Shown: positions 26,867-37,340, counted from the stretch's first letter. The stretch: 38,862 bases of DNA from an uncultured bacterium (GCA_937984275.1 CALJYC010000267.1:1-38862), one strand, 5' to 3'. Notes: generated by a model not told the origin, from the sequence alone. Numbers and translations are program-made.

Positions 26867-29800
26867 ATTCGCTGAAGAGGTTCTCGACGTCGGCCTTGGT
26901 GAGGCCCTTGAGCGGGCTGCCTTCTGTCGAGAGGACGTTGCTTACTAGGGCTCGCTTCTTGGCGGAGAGCTCTAGGATCTTTTCCTCTACGGTGCCGGCG
27001 GCGATGAGTTTGTAGACGTTTACATTCTTGGTTTGGCCGATGCGGTGGGCTCGGTCGGTGGCCTGGTCTTCGACCGCGGGGTTCCACCAGGGGTCGAAGT
27101 GGACGACCGTGTCAGCGCCGGTGAGGTTGAGGCCGGTGCCGCCTGCCTTGAGTGAGATCAGGAAGACGGGGACGCTCGTGTCTTCGTTGAAGCGGTCGAC
27201 CCGATCGATGCGGTCCTTCGTGGAGCCGTCGAGGTATTCGTATTGGACGCCATCGGTGTCGAGGGCGGCGCGGATGTGGTTGAGCATTTCTACGAACTGG
27301 CTGAAGACCAACACCCGGTGATTGCCGTCCACCGCTTCGTCGATGATCTCGCGAAGCGCGCCGAGCTTACCACTGTCGTCCGCGTCGAAATCGGTGTCGG
27401 GCAACTTCATCAACCGCGGGTCACATGCGACCTGCCGCAAGCGAGTGAGCGCGGCGAGAATCTGAATCTGCGCCTTGCTGACGCCCTTCTTCTCGACCTC
27501 GCTCAGCACGCTCTTGCGCACCTGACCAAGGACCTGCTTGTAGAGCTTGGCCTGCTCCTCAGCCAGCGGCACGATCATCTCCTGCTCGATCTTGTCTGGC
27601 AGATCCGCAGCGACGTCGATCTTCAGGCGCCGCATGACGAAGGGCTTGATCGTCGCCCGTAATCGCTGGGCGGTTTCCATGTCTCCGCGATCGATCGGCC
27701 GCGCAACGCGCTCCTCGAACGTCTTGAGCTGGCCTAGCAGCCCGGGCGACACGAAGTCGAAGATACTCCACAGCTCACTGAGGCGGTTTTCGATCGGCGT
27801 GCCCGTCAGCGCAAGCCTTCGCTCGCTGCTCAGCTTCTTGGCAGACCGCGCCGTCTGGCTCATCGGGTTCTTGATGTGCTGCGCCTCGTCCAAAATCACG
27901 TAGCGGAGGTCGAGCGCCTGAAGCAGCTCCTCGTCGCGGCGAAGCAACGCGTAGCTGGTGATCATCACGTCGGCCTTTTCGAGCTCAGGCGCGCGCTGGC
28001 TGCGATTCGGGCCCTGCCACACAACGGTCTTGAGCCCAGGCGCGAACTTGTTGATCTCACGCTCCCAGTTCGGCACGACCGACGTCGGCGCGACGACGAG
28101 GTTGAGCTTGCGCTTGTACTTACCCTTGGCCCACAAGAGCAACGCAATCGCCTGGACGGTCTTACCGAGGCCCATGTCGTCCGCGAGAATGCCGCCGCTG
28201 TTGAGCTCGTGGAGAAACACGAGCCAGGAAAAGCCGTCTTTCTGGTACGGACGCAGATCGGCCTTGAGTGTTCGAGGCTTGGGGACGTTGGGAATCTCGT
28301 CGATGTCTTCGATCTTCGCAAACAGGGACTTCGCCGACGCCGACACCTTCGCGTTGTCGACCATCTTCAGGAGGTCCTGTACGCGCCCGGCCTGCGAGAG
28401 CGGAAGCTTGTCTTTTATCCCGGCAGTCGCGTAGATCTCGGCCATCCGCGTGAGCACATCGCCCACCTTCTCGGGATCGATCGGCGCGTAGGTGCCGTCT
28501 TCGAGCTGAACCAGCCGCCGCCCGTGCTCGAGGCAAGCCCGAAGCTCCTCTTCGCGCACGACGGCGCCGCCCGACTCGAACTTCATGTCGAGGTTGAGCC
28601 AATCGACTCCGCTCGACACGCGCATCTGCGGCATCACCGATTCGTCGCGGATGGTGACATCCACGAGGTCGTCCGGAATGAAGCGATCCCAATCCTCGGG
28701 AAGCTCGCCGATCCCATTCGTCCAAAACGCGATCGCGTCGCCGCCGGAAGCCACGAGCTCCTCACCCGACTCCGAGACCTCGAAATTCTGGTTGAGCAAT
28801 GCCTGCACGCCGGCCATTTCTGCGCCGACATCACGCCGCACGACGCGCGGCCGCCCTTTGCCGCTCTTTGGGGGCAGGAACGCCAACGGCGAGGGGAAAT
28901 CGTCCGGCGGAACGTCGAACTCCTGATCTTCGTAGCGCACGTACAGCCGAACCCGCGCATCGATGATGTCGCCGTTGGCCTTGAGCTCGAAGCGCGGCGT
29001 CTGATCGACCAGGTCCGCCACAGAGCTCAAGTCTGGAAGGTCCGCACCAAGTAGCGCCGCAACACGAGGAATCGACTCGCCGAGCAACTCCGGAAGATCT
29101 TCGTGCGACTGCACCATCGCCGGCGAGCGGTAGAGCCGCTGCAGCCAAGCCGGGGTGACCAGCTCGCTCACCGGCCGCGCCACGCCTTCGGTGGTGTCGA
29201 TCTGCCAGCCGGGCGTCCCCTCGAACCAGGCGCCGCTCGAAAGCGCGAAGCGCCGTTTGTTGCTCTCGAGGTAGAACACGACGCGCACCCGGAGGCTGTC
29301 ACCGTTGGCGGGGTCGAGCTCGATCCGAGGTTTCAGCGCCTCGTTTGCAAAGCGCAGCTCCATCGACGCGGGCTCGAGCAGCACGCGCCGGTCGCTGAGC
29401 ATCTCCAAGACTTCCGCCGCATCTTCGCCTCGAAGCTCGGCGGTCGTGGGCTGCCCACGGTTCATGTTCCGGGCGAGCGCTCGAAAAAGCGGGCGCTCGT
29501 CGATCGACACCATATTGAACGCGCCCAGCGCCTCGGTGATCGGCACCGCGCTCCGCGAACCCGCAAGAACGGGTGTGACCGTGATCGAAGCCGAGCGAAC
29601 CGTCATGCGGTATTCGAACTCGAGGGGCTTGGGGAGTGCCTCCGCGGGCAGCCAAGCGTCCATCGGCCCACGCGCCTCTCCGCGCCGCGCCTGAAGCTCA
29701 CGGGGTGACAGGACCTCGAGTGCGCCACCCTCGGCGCCACCGGCGCCACGCCGACGACGTCGAGACCGCCGCCTCTTGCCACCGGCAGAGACCGTCCCCG

Positions 29801-30266
29801 GAACATGCACCGGCTCCGCCTTCTTCTTCTTACTCGGCTGCTGTTGCGGACCCTTCGCCCGTGGCGGCCGTACCTCGTCACGCAACGCCACCATCACCGC
29901 GGCAACATGCTTGCAGTGCCCCGTCGGCCCACGCCAACCCGGGCATGTACAGCTCGATTCCCACGTGTCGCCCTCTGCGCCGTAGGTGACCTTCGTGCGG
30001 TAAGGCTCATCGGCCGTGCGCACCGAGATCTCCCCACTGGCCGAATCCCCTCCCTCTTTGAGGTTCTCGACCGCCTTGCGACGCGCATAGAGACGACCGC
30101 GCAAGAACGCATTGCCGCCCGTGACGCGTTGAATCGCCCGGTCGCTCATCGAGGCGAGCTTCTTCGCCACCTCGGTCGTCGGCTCGCGCCACGTCGGCGC
30201 TTCTTCGGCCGGCGCCTCGAGCGTGGCTTCTTCTTCTACCGTTTCTTGGAGAGCAGTTTCGGCCAT
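26865..30266 (-). CDS. SNF2/DEAD-like helicase with N-terminal SWIM zinc finger
   Basis: CTCPGWRGPTGHCKH SWIM motif; ILADDMGLGKTVQAIALL; LDEAQHIKN; HRIGQTKNVNVYKLI. Confidence 0.95.
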   Translation of the reverse strand: MAETALQETVEEEATLEAPAEEAPTWREPTTEVAKKLASMSDRAIQRVTGGNAFLRGRLYARRKAVENLKEGGDSASGEISVRTADEPYRTKVTYGAEGDTWESSCTCPGWRGPTGHCKHVAAVMVALRDEVRPPRAKGPQQQPSKKKKAEPVHVPGTVSAGGKRRRSRRRRRGAGGAEGGALEVLSPRELQARRGEARGPMDAWLPAEALPKPLEFEYRMTVRSASITVTPVLAGSRSAVPITEALGAFNMVSIDERPLFRALARNMNRGQPTTAELRGEDAAEVLEMLSDRRVLLEPASMELRFANEALKPRIELDPANGDSLRVRVVFYLESNKRRFALSSGAWFEGTPGWQIDTTEGVARPVSELVTPAWLQRLYRSPAMVQSHEDLPELLGESIPRVAALLGADLPDLSSVADLVDQTPRFELKANGDIIDARVRLYVRYEDQEFDVPPDDFPSPLAFLPPKSGKGRPRVVRRDVGAEMAGVQALLNQNFEVSESGEELVASGGDAIAFWTNGIGELPEDWDRFIPDDLVDVTIRDESVMPQMRVSSGVDWLNLDMKFESGGAVVREEELRACLEHGRRLVQLEDGTYAPIDPEKVGDVLTRMAEIYATAGIKDKLPLSQAGRVQDLLKMVDNAKVSASAKSLFAKIEDIDEIPNVPKPRTLKADLRPYQKDGFSWLVFLHELNSGGILADDMGLGKTVQAIALLLWAKGKYKRKLNLVVAPTSVVPNWEREINKFAPGLKTVVWQGPNRSQRAPELEKADVMITSYALLRRDEELLQALDLRYVILDEAQHIKNPMSQTARSAKKLSSERRLALTGTPIENRLSELWSIFDFVSPGLLGQLKTFEERVARPIDRGDMETAQRLRATIKPFVMRRLKIDVAADLPDKIEQEMIVPLAEEQAKLYKQVLGQVRKSVLSEVEKKGVSKAQIQILAALTRLRQVACDPRLMKLPDTDFDADDSGKLGALREIIDEAVDGNHRVLVFSQFVEMLNHIRAALDTDGVQYEYLDGSTKDRIDRVDRFNEDTSVPVFLISLKAGGTGLNLTGADTVVHFDPWWNPAVEDQATDRAHRIGQTKNVNVYKLIAAGTVEEKILELSAKKRALVSNVLSTEGSPLKGLTKADVENLFSE

Positions 30267-30474
30267 CGAATGAGGGCTGTGATCAGCCTGAATGGTCTTG
30301 GGTTGAAGGCTAACGGGACCTACACGGGACTACGCGCGTTGCGTCTTTCCCCTCGCGGCGCCGTTGCTCGTTCTACCGTGTTACCCCGGTGTAGGCCGCA
30401 ACCGCCGCTAGATCGTGATCTTACACACCCCACAGAAGACTGCAACTCCCGGCAGCCCGCCCGGGGGAAACTGG

Positions 30475-32862
30475 CTAGCCTGAGGCGCGGACCAGGGCCT
30501 CAGGCAGCAGGAGCGAGGGGGTCCCCGTCGAACATACCCACAGCTGGTGGGCCGCGCGGGTGGCAGCGATGTGGAGCAGGTGCCGGGTCTCGTTGTCGGT
30601 CGGGAAGGTGGATCGATTGCACTCGACGATGACGACGTAGTCGAATTCGAGGCCTTTGACCTGACGAACGTCCGTCACGTCGACCCCCGGACGGAAGGGA
30701 AAGTCCTGCTCGGCGATGCGCCGAAGGTTCGGCACCTCCCCGTGGCGAAGGCCCTTGTAATAGACGTCAGCCTGCTCGGGATAGCGGGAAATGACCGCGA
30801 CCGAGGACAGTGGCTCGGAGCTGACGAGCTTCCGAAGCGCCTCCGAAAGAAAGCCCACGGCCTCACCGCTGCCGCCAAACTGGAACAACTCGACCGGTGC
30901 GCCGTAGCGGGTGGCCTCCCCCGAGACTTCGTTGCGAAGCGGCCCGAGAACGTCCGTCGCAAAGTCGAGGATCTCATGGGTCGAGCGGTAGCTCAGCTTG
31001 AGCGGCTCGATCTCGATGTGGTCGAGCTTCAGCTCCTGGAGCACGTGCCGCCAATCCGAAAAGCCGTTGTCGAGATGGAGCTTCTGCGCGATGTCGCCCG
31101 CGAGCGTCACGCTCTGTTGCTCGGCCGCCGTGTCGAGCACGACCGCCAGCTCGACCGGGCTCATGTCCTGCGCCTCATCGACGAAGATGTGCTCGTACTC
31201 CAGCGCCGCACGCCGCCCCGAAAGCGGACCACGTAGCGTTTGAAAAAGTCGAAGCAGAAGCGCGTCGTCCTCGCGATCGAGCTCGGCTGGCTCGTCTTCG
31301 TCGACACCATCCGCCCCGACCGTTCGGGTGTGAGAGTCGTCATTTTCGTCGATCGCCTCTTCGTACGCCATCAACGCACGGGTCGAATGCCGGCTGCACC
31401 ACGAATGTGCCCACTCGATCTGCTTCTCGCTCAACGCGTCGGGAGCCCAGCGAGCAAACGCGTCGGTCAGGCGATTCCGATCGGTCACCAGGTCGGCCCA
31501 CGCCGTCACCACGTCTTTCGTTCGCAGCGACCAACGCTGGCAAATGCGCCCCACCGCGTGCCGGATGCCGATCGGTACTTGCTGCGCATCGCCGTCGCGC
31601 TCCTGGAGCCACTGCGAGAGCACCTCGAGGCGCACACCGAGAGGCTCGGCTGCGGTGCCCCTCCAAATCCGCGCCACCAGCGCACCCTCCTCGCCTTGCT
31701 TGCTTTGTTCGAGGATTTCCGTCTCGACCCGATCCGCAAGGTCGGCAACGTACTGATCGATCGCGCGCAGCATCGCCGGATGCTTCTTCATCCGGACCAC
31801 ATGCGTTGGCGTGTCCTCCACGTAGCGAGTGGTCAGCTTCGGAATGTGTCGGCGCCGCTGCTGCTCGGCCCACCGCTGGAAGGTCTGGACGGGCATGTCA
31901 CTGACACCCAAAGCCGGCAGGACGCGCGAGATGTACCGCACGAGCGCATCGTTGAAGACGATGACCAGCATCTGATCCGAACGGAACCGCTGCGGGTCCT
32001 GGAACGCAAGATACGCGAGGCGGTGGAGTCCAATCGTGGTCTTGCCGCTACCCGCGCCGCCTTGAATGACTACGAGGCCTGACGTGGGCTGGCTGATCAG
32101 GTCGAACTGGCGTGGATCGATGAGCGCCGTGATCTCCGAGAGATGCTTGTCCTCGCGCAGATCCTCGTCACCTATCCCAAGCTCGCCGGGCCGATGATGC
32201 GACTCGGGACGCATCGCCGCGCCCTGCCCGCCCGAAAGCTTCGTCGCCTGATCGGCCACACGCCGCCACAGGTCGTCGCGTGAGCGCCGAAAGGTTCCTT
32301 GCGGGGTGCCAATGCGGCGCAGCTTGCCGGTCGTGATCGACAGGTTGCGGCGGACGAGCACTTCCCCCTCGACCTCGCGGTCGCCGAAGATCTCGTCGTA
32401 GTCGTCGCCTTCTTCGTAGCGGTAGTAGACCCGGCTCACCGGCGCGTCCCGCCAATCGACGATGCGCACGCCGGTCTTGGGATCGAGGAACGTGCTGCGG
32501 CCGATCAAGATCTCCCGCTTGCGGCCTTCCTCCTCGAGAATCATCCGGCCGAAGTAAGGCGACGCCCGGTCGACGGCGCCTTCGGTCACCCTGGCTCGAC
32601 GCTGCGCGACCTGCTGAAGCCGCTCCATCTCCTCGACCAGCGGCGGGATGTCCTCGAGCCGGGCCTCACGAATCTGGTCGCGGAGCGCAATCAGCTCGGC
32701 GTCGTAGTCGATGAGGTGGCCGCGTTGCGTCGGACGCTTCGTTTCGGCGGTCCGGTGCACGCGCGCGAGGACTTTCTCCTCCTGAGCGACGATTGCATCC
32801 ATCTCCGCATCTGCGGGGGGCGCTTCCGCTCCAGGGCGTGGATTGAGCTCAGCCTGCTTCAT
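30475..32862 (-). CDS. UvrD-like superfamily 1 helicase, HelD-like
   Basis: VIQGGAGSGKTTIGLHRLAYLAF Walker A; FVDEAQDMSPVE; VKGLEFDYVVIVE; HelD-type N-terminal coiled coil and YFGRMILEEEGRKREILIGRSTF segment. Confidence 0.85.
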   Translation of the reverse strand: MKQAELNPRPGAEAPPADAEMDAIVAQEEKVLARVHRTAETKRPTQRGHLIDYDAELIALRDQIREARLEDIPPLVEEMERLQQVAQRRARVTEGAVDRASPYFGRMILEEEGRKREILIGRSTFLDPKTGVRIVDWRDAPVSRVYYRYEEGDDYDEIFGDREVEGEVLVRRNLSITTGKLRRIGTPQGTFRRSRDDLWRRVADQATKLSGGQGAAMRPESHHRPGELGIGDEDLREDKHLSEITALIDPRQFDLISQPTSGLVVIQGGAGSGKTTIGLHRLAYLAFQDPQRFRSDQMLVIVFNDALVRYISRVLPALGVSDMPVQTFQRWAEQQRRRHIPKLTTRYVEDTPTHVVRMKKHPAMLRAIDQYVADLADRVETEILEQSKQGEEGALVARIWRGTAAEPLGVRLEVLSQWLQERDGDAQQVPIGIRHAVGRICQRWSLRTKDVVTAWADLVTDRNRLTDAFARWAPDALSEKQIEWAHSWCSRHSTRALMAYEEAIDENDDSHTRTVGADGVDEDEPAELDREDDALLLRLFQTLRGPLSGRRAALEYEHIFVDEAQDMSPVELAVVLDTAAEQQSVTLAGDIAQKLHLDNGFSDWRHVLQELKLDHIEIEPLKLSYRSTHEILDFATDVLGPLRNEVSGEATRYGAPVELFQFGGSGEAVGFLSEALRKLVSSEPLSSVAVISRYPEQADVYYKGLRHGEVPNLRRIAEQDFPFRPGVDVTDVRQVKGLEFDYVVIVECNRSTFPTDNETRHLLHIAATRAAHQLWVCSTGTPSLLLPEALVRASG

Positions 32863-32977
32863 TTTGTGCGTATCAAGGACGAATCAAGTCCCGTTTAGGC
32901 GAATTCGGGGACGAGTAGCACGATTCGCGCGCCTCTCCAAGCATGAACGGAAAGCCCAATGCTTTGGCGTAGATGCG

Positions 32978-34297
32978 TCAGCCGAGCGGCTTGAGCAGGA
33001 TCTTGGACCGGCGGCCCTGATCGTAAGCTGAGCGCCGCGTCTCAGGCAGCTCGTTCAGCTCGCAATTCTCGAAGCCGCGCTCCCGAAACCAGTGCGAAGT
33101 CTGCGTCGTGAGAACGAACAAACCGCGCAAGCCCTGCGCATCACATTGCCGTTCGAGGTAATGCAGGAGTTGATCGCCGCGACCGGACGTTCGGTAGTCC
33201 GGATGAACGACCAGACAGGCGAGCTCGGCGATCGAATCGTCCGGATGCGCGTAGAGCGCGGCGCACGCCACGATCATCCCGTCCCGCTCGATCACCGTGA
33301 ACCGGTCGAAGTCGTTTTCGAGCATCTCCTGAGAGCGACGCAGTAAGATTCCCTGCTCTTCGAGCGGCTCGATCAGCGCAAGAACCCCGCCAATGTCACT
33401 TTGAGCAGCCGGGCGAACCCCTTCGAACGTCTCGGAGGTGACCATCGTGCCGACCCCGTCGCGCGTGAAGAGCTCGCGGAGGAGCGAACCGTCGCTTTGC
33501 CGCGCAACCAGATGCGCGCGTGGCACCCCTCCTCGACAGGCCTGAATGGCGGCGGCCAAGTGGCGCTCCACATGGTGACCAAGATCGCGACCCGACCGCA
33601 GGATCTGCTCGGCCTCGTGCGGGGTGAGCTGTGACGGAGGTAGGCCCTCCGCATTGAGCACCCCTTCGCCCTCGAGCAGGCCGATCAACTTGTCGGCGCC
33701 GAGGGCCGTAGCCGTTGCAGCCGCGACATCATGACTGCTGATGTTGAACGCTTCTCCCGTCGCGGAGTATCCAATCGGGGTGAGCACCACGATGGCGCCA
33801 TCATCGAGCCGCTGCCGGATTGCATCGGCGTCCACGCGCCGCGGCTTGCCGGTGTACTGATAGTCGACCCCATCGACTACGCCGACCGGCTGCGCCATCA
33901 CGAAGTTACCGGTAGCCACCCGGAGCCGCGCTCCGGCCATCGGTGAATTCGGCAAGCCCATCGACAAGAGCGCCTCGAGCTCGACCCGAGTCGCACCGAC
34001 GGCCTCTTTCACGCACTGAAGCGCCACATCGTCGGTCACCCGCAAATCGCCCTCGAACCGGGGTTGTGCACCACGCCGAGCCAAGGCCTCGTCGATCTGA
34101 GGCCGTGCGCCGGCCACCAGGACGACACGCACGCCGAGCGAGTGCAGCAGCGCCACATCATAAAGGAGCGTCCGCAAGTCCTTCGATGCCACGGCCTCAC
34201 CGCCGAACATGATCACAAACGTCCGCCCGCGATGCGCGTGGATGTAGGGTGCGCTCGCTCGGAAGTGTTGGACGAATGGGTCGACTTTGGGGCTCAT
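32978..34297 (-). CDS. argA: Amino-acid N-acetyltransferase (N-acetylglutamate synthase)
   Basis: Amino-acid kinase domain (FVIMFGGEAVASKD) plus C-terminal GNAT domain (VHPDYRTSGRGDQLL). Confidence 0.92.
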   Translation of the reverse strand: MSPKVDPFVQHFRASAPYIHAHRGRTFVIMFGGEAVASKDLRTLLYDVALLHSLGVRVVLVAGARPQIDEALARRGAQPRFEGDLRVTDDVALQCVKEAVGATRVELEALLSMGLPNSPMAGARLRVATGNFVMAQPVGVVDGVDYQYTGKPRRVDADAIRQRLDDGAIVVLTPIGYSATGEAFNISSHDVAAATATALGADKLIGLLEGEGVLNAEGLPPSQLTPHEAEQILRSGRDLGHHVERHLAAAIQACRGGVPRAHLVARQSDGSLLRELFTRDGVGTMVTSETFEGVRPAAQSDIGGVLALIEPLEEQGILLRRSQEMLENDFDRFTVIERDGMIVACAALYAHPDDSIAELACLVVHPDYRTSGRGDQLLHYLERQCDAQGLRGLFVLTTQTSHWFRERGFENCELNELPETRRSAYDQGRRSKILLKPLG

Positions 34298-35445
34298 GCG
34301 GACTCGATGCAGAAGCGTTGAATCAGGTTTGCGTAGACGTCGGTGGCACGCTCGATAGCCGCAATGGTGACATATTCATCGGGTTGGTGCGCAACGGCGA
34401 TATCTCCGGCGCCGAGGACGAGCGTCTGCAGCCCCAATTCCGCGAGAAACGGCGCTTCGGTTCCAAACAGCGCGGTCTTGGCTGAACACCCGCACAAGGT
34501 CTCGACCACACCAGAAAACTCCGCGTCGGAGGGCCCCTCAAACGCGTCCGCGTAGCCGCCGACCGCGCTCACATCAAACGTCCAAGGCCCGCCCTCGAGC
34601 GCGTTCGCTACGACGTCTCGGAGTTCGGCCACGACCGCCGGGCGTTGCATCCCCGGCAGCAAGCGGATGTCGAGATCGAGCTTACACTCGGCACAAATTC
34701 GGTTGGGACTGTCTCCGCCGATGATACGTCCAAAGTTGAGGGTCGGCGTCGGAACCTCGAAGTCGTCGTCCCGATACCGCTCTCCGATCGTGTCGCGCCA
34801 AGACTGCAGCGCGGTAAGGACCAAATGAAGCCCGTCGATGGCATTCACGCCAAGCGCCGGATTGCTCGCGTGCCCGGCTTGGCCTCCCACCGTGACCTGC
34901 ACGTAGAACACCCCCTTGTGTTTTCGAATGGGCTGAAGGCCCGTCGGCTCCCCGATGATCGCGTACCGGCCGAACCGCTCGCCCGTTTTGGCCAAGGCCC
35001 GTGCCCCGTCCATCGTGCTCTCTTCATCTGCGGTGCCGAGGAGCGTGATCGGCCGCCCAAGCCGTGCTGGCTCGAACCGCCCAATCGCGTGAAGCGCGGC
35101 CGCAAAAAAACCCTTCATGTCCGCGGTGCCGAGGCCGTGAAGCTTGCCGTCCCGCTCGGTCAGCACGAACGGGTCGTCAGTCCAGCGCTCGGCATTGTAG
35201 GGAACGGTGTCGGTATGCCCCGACAGTACGAGACCGTCCTCGCCCGCTCCGAGTGTGGCGATCAGATTGGCCTTCCCCGAATCGCCGGGCAGCGAGTCGA
35301 TCCGGACCGCAAACCCGAGCTCGGCGGCCCACTCCGCCACCAGGTCGACGACCCCTCGGTTCGACTGGTCAAAACGATCGTCCGGTGAGCTCACGGACGG
35401 CGTGGCGACCAACTGGCGAACCATGTCGAGGGCGGGCGGCAGCAT
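34294..35445 (-). CDS. argE: Acetylornithine deacetylase (M20 family)
   Basis: LSGHTDTVP, GLGTADMKGF, GTADEES motifs; ATGA overlap with argA; start ATG at 35445. Confidence 0.9.
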   Translation of the reverse strand: MLPPALDMVRQLVATPSVSSPDDRFDQSNRGVVDLVAEWAAELGFAVRIDSLPGDSGKANLIATLGAGEDGLVLSGHTDTVPYNAERWTDDPFVLTERDGKLHGLGTADMKGFFAAALHAIGRFEPARLGRPITLLGTADEESTMDGARALAKTGERFGRYAIIGEPTGLQPIRKHKGVFYVQVTVGGQAGHASNPALGVNAIDGLHLVLTALQSWRDTIGERYRDDDFEVPTPTLNFGRIIGGDSPNRICAECKLDLDIRLLPGMQRPAVVAELRDVVANALEGGPWTFDVSAVGGYADAFEGPSDAEFSGVVETLCGCSAKTALFGTEAPFLAELGLQTLVLGAGDIAVAHQPDEYVTIAAIERATDVYANLIQRFCIESA

Positions 35446-35520
35446 CTTCCCAACATAGCGCCGAACCGGCCCCGTCAAAATCCGGATTGCAGGCGGGCGC
35501 GGAGGGACTAGGTTGAACGG

Positions 35521-36144
35521 ATGAGCGACGATTTTGCGACGCGCGCAATCACCATCATCGAAGAGACACACCGAGGCGAGCGAGCCTGGGACATCTACAG
35601 CCGGCTGCTCAAGGACCGAATCATCTTCCTAGGCACGCCGATCAACGACTTCGTCGCCAACGCGATCATCGCCCAGCTCCTCTATCTAGAGAGCGAAGAC
35701 GCGGACAAGGAGATCACCCTCTACATCAATAGCCCTGGCGGCATGGTGTCTTCAGGCCTCGCGATTTACGACACCATGAGCTACGTGCGCTGCCCCGTCG
35801 CGACGGTGTGCCTCGGGCAAGCCGCGTCGATGGGCGCGTTCCTGTTGGCGGCCGGCACCGAGGGTCTGCGCCGCGCACTGCCGCACAGCCGCGTCATGAT
35901 TCACCAGCCGCTCGGCGGGTATCAGGGGCAGGCGTCGGACATTGAAATCCACGCCAGAGAGATCCTCAACACCAAGAAGCGGTTGAACGAAATCCTGGCA
36001 CGCCACACCGGTCAGGACGTCGAAAAGGTCCGCCACGACACCGAGCGCGACAAGTTCCTTTCGGCCCTCGAGGCCAAGGAATATGGCATCGTCGACGACG
36101 TGATCATGCCCCGCAAAGAACAGGGCGTCGCCCCAGCGGCATGA
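35521..36144 (+). CDS. clpP: ATP-dependent Clp protease proteolytic subunit
   Basis: [45 protein letters not shown]. Confidence 0.97.
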   Translation: MSDDFATRAITIIEETHRGERAWDIYSRLLKDRIIFLGTPINDFVANAIIAQLLYLESEDADKEITLYINSPGGMVSSGLAIYDTMSYVRCPVATVCLGQAASMGAFLLAAGTEGLRRALPHSRVMIHQPLGGYQGQASDIEIHAREILNTKKRLNEILARHTGQDVEKVRHDTERDKFLSALEAKEYGIVDDVIMPRKEQGVAPAA

Positions 36145-37064
36145 GCACGGTCGAAGTCTGCCTGGTTCGGCACGGTCAGTCGGTGTCGAACGCCCGCGGA
36201 GTCTGGCAGGGTCACGGGGACTCCCCGCTGAGCGACGTCGGACGGACGCAGGTCCATGGGCTCCGCCGCGCACTTGACGGACAACGGTACGACCTCGTCC
36301 TGAGCTCGGATCTGAGCCGGGCTGCGGACACCGCCAAGGCTTCGGGCGTCGAGGTGGAGCACGACCGCGCTTGGCGCGAAATCCACGTGGGCGATTGGGA
36401 GGGGCTCACGATGGAGCAGGTCGTCGAGCGCTTCCCGGAGCAAATCGAGGCTCTCAAAGCCCGGCAGACGTTCGCCATCGGCGGGGGCGAGAGCTGGCCG
36501 GAGGTATTCGAGCGGGCCGACGCGTCGCTGGCTGCCCTTCGGGCGCGGATGCCCCACGGCGGCCGGGCTATCGTCTTCACGCACGGCGGCATCATCGCCG
36601 CCCTCCTCTCGGGGCTCCTCGGGGTCCGCGACCAGTTCCCGTGGCCTCTCGGGCGCATGCGCAATACCGGCCGAACGACGCTTCGCTTCTCGGGAAGCCG
36701 AGTTGAGTTGGTTTCGCACAACGACGACACCCACATCCCGGCCAACCTCCGGCAGAAATACGAACCTCGCCCTGACCAGGTCATCGTCCGAATGACCTCC
36801 ATCGCTGGCGATGGTGAGCCAGCCGATACAGGCACAGCGGATTTCAACTCTGCAATCAAATCTGCACGGAAAACGGGTGCAGGTGGGGCGGTGTCGGTAT
36901 CAGGCACGTCACAACAGATCGCTGACCTTGCCCAGAGGACGGCAGGCGCTTCAGTCAATGAATTCCGGTTTGTGGAGCCAGTGCAGGGTCGCTCGAGCGA
37001 GCTGCTGATCTCGGAGAGCCATCAGATGTTACTCGACTACGGGCTCCCGATGATGCAGATTTGA
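36141..37064 (+). CDS. Histidine phosphatase family protein with ~100-aa C-terminal extension
   Basis: [14 protein letters not shown] (RHG), [23 protein letters not shown] overlap with clpP. Confidence 0.9.
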   Translation: MSTVEVCLVRHGQSVSNARGVWQGHGDSPLSDVGRTQVHGLRRALDGQRYDLVLSSDLSRAADTAKASGVEVEHDRAWREIHVGDWEGLTMEQVVERFPEQIEALKARQTFAIGGGESWPEVFERADASLAALRARMPHGGRAIVFTHGGIIAALLSGLLGVRDQFPWPLGRMRNTGRTTLRFSGSRVELVSHNDDTHIPANLRQKYEPRPDQVIVRMTSIAGDGEPADTGTADFNSAIKSARKTGAGGAVSVSGTSQQIADLAQRTAGASVNEFRFVEPVQGRSSELLISESHQMLLDYGLPMMQI

Positions 37065-37323
37065 AAAATCTGTTGCAGAAATGAAAAGTAAGCAGGCTCA
37101 CGTCTGTACAGCTCGAATACACTTGTAATTCATCTGTAAGGGTTATTCATCACATGTCTCGTTTGTGATCCACCCCACATATGGACCCCCCACTTCGGTC
37201 GATCGGGTGCAATTTAGGGGTTAAACACGCAGAACCTCAAAAATTTTTCAGATCTGAACGATCTCCCATTCCGAGGATCCGGCAACCCCTATGAGATCAT
37301 TCATGATTCCAAGCGCTACAGAG

Positions 37324-37340
37324 TTGGCACGGTCGTAGCA
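37324..37340 (+). promoter_or_regulatory. Sigma-54 (RpoN) promoter
   Basis: TTGGCACGgtcgTAGCA T; GG (37326-27) - N10 - GC (37338-39) spacing exact. Confidence 0.75.

Noticed and set aside
27876-29054. 392-aa plus-strand ORF antisense to the SNF2 helicase gene
   Set aside because: High-GC shadow ORF; the opposite strand encodes clear helicase motifs.
37057-37073. CAGATTTgaaAAATCTG as an intrinsic terminator
   Set aside because: A/T-rich 7-bp stem without a following T-tract; overlaps the stop codon. Kept only as a note.
37216-37235. Second GG-N10-GC sequence (aGGGGTTAAACACGCag) as a sigma-54 promoter
   Set aside because: Spacing fits but flanking bases poorly match TTGGCACG/TTGCA; chance match likely.
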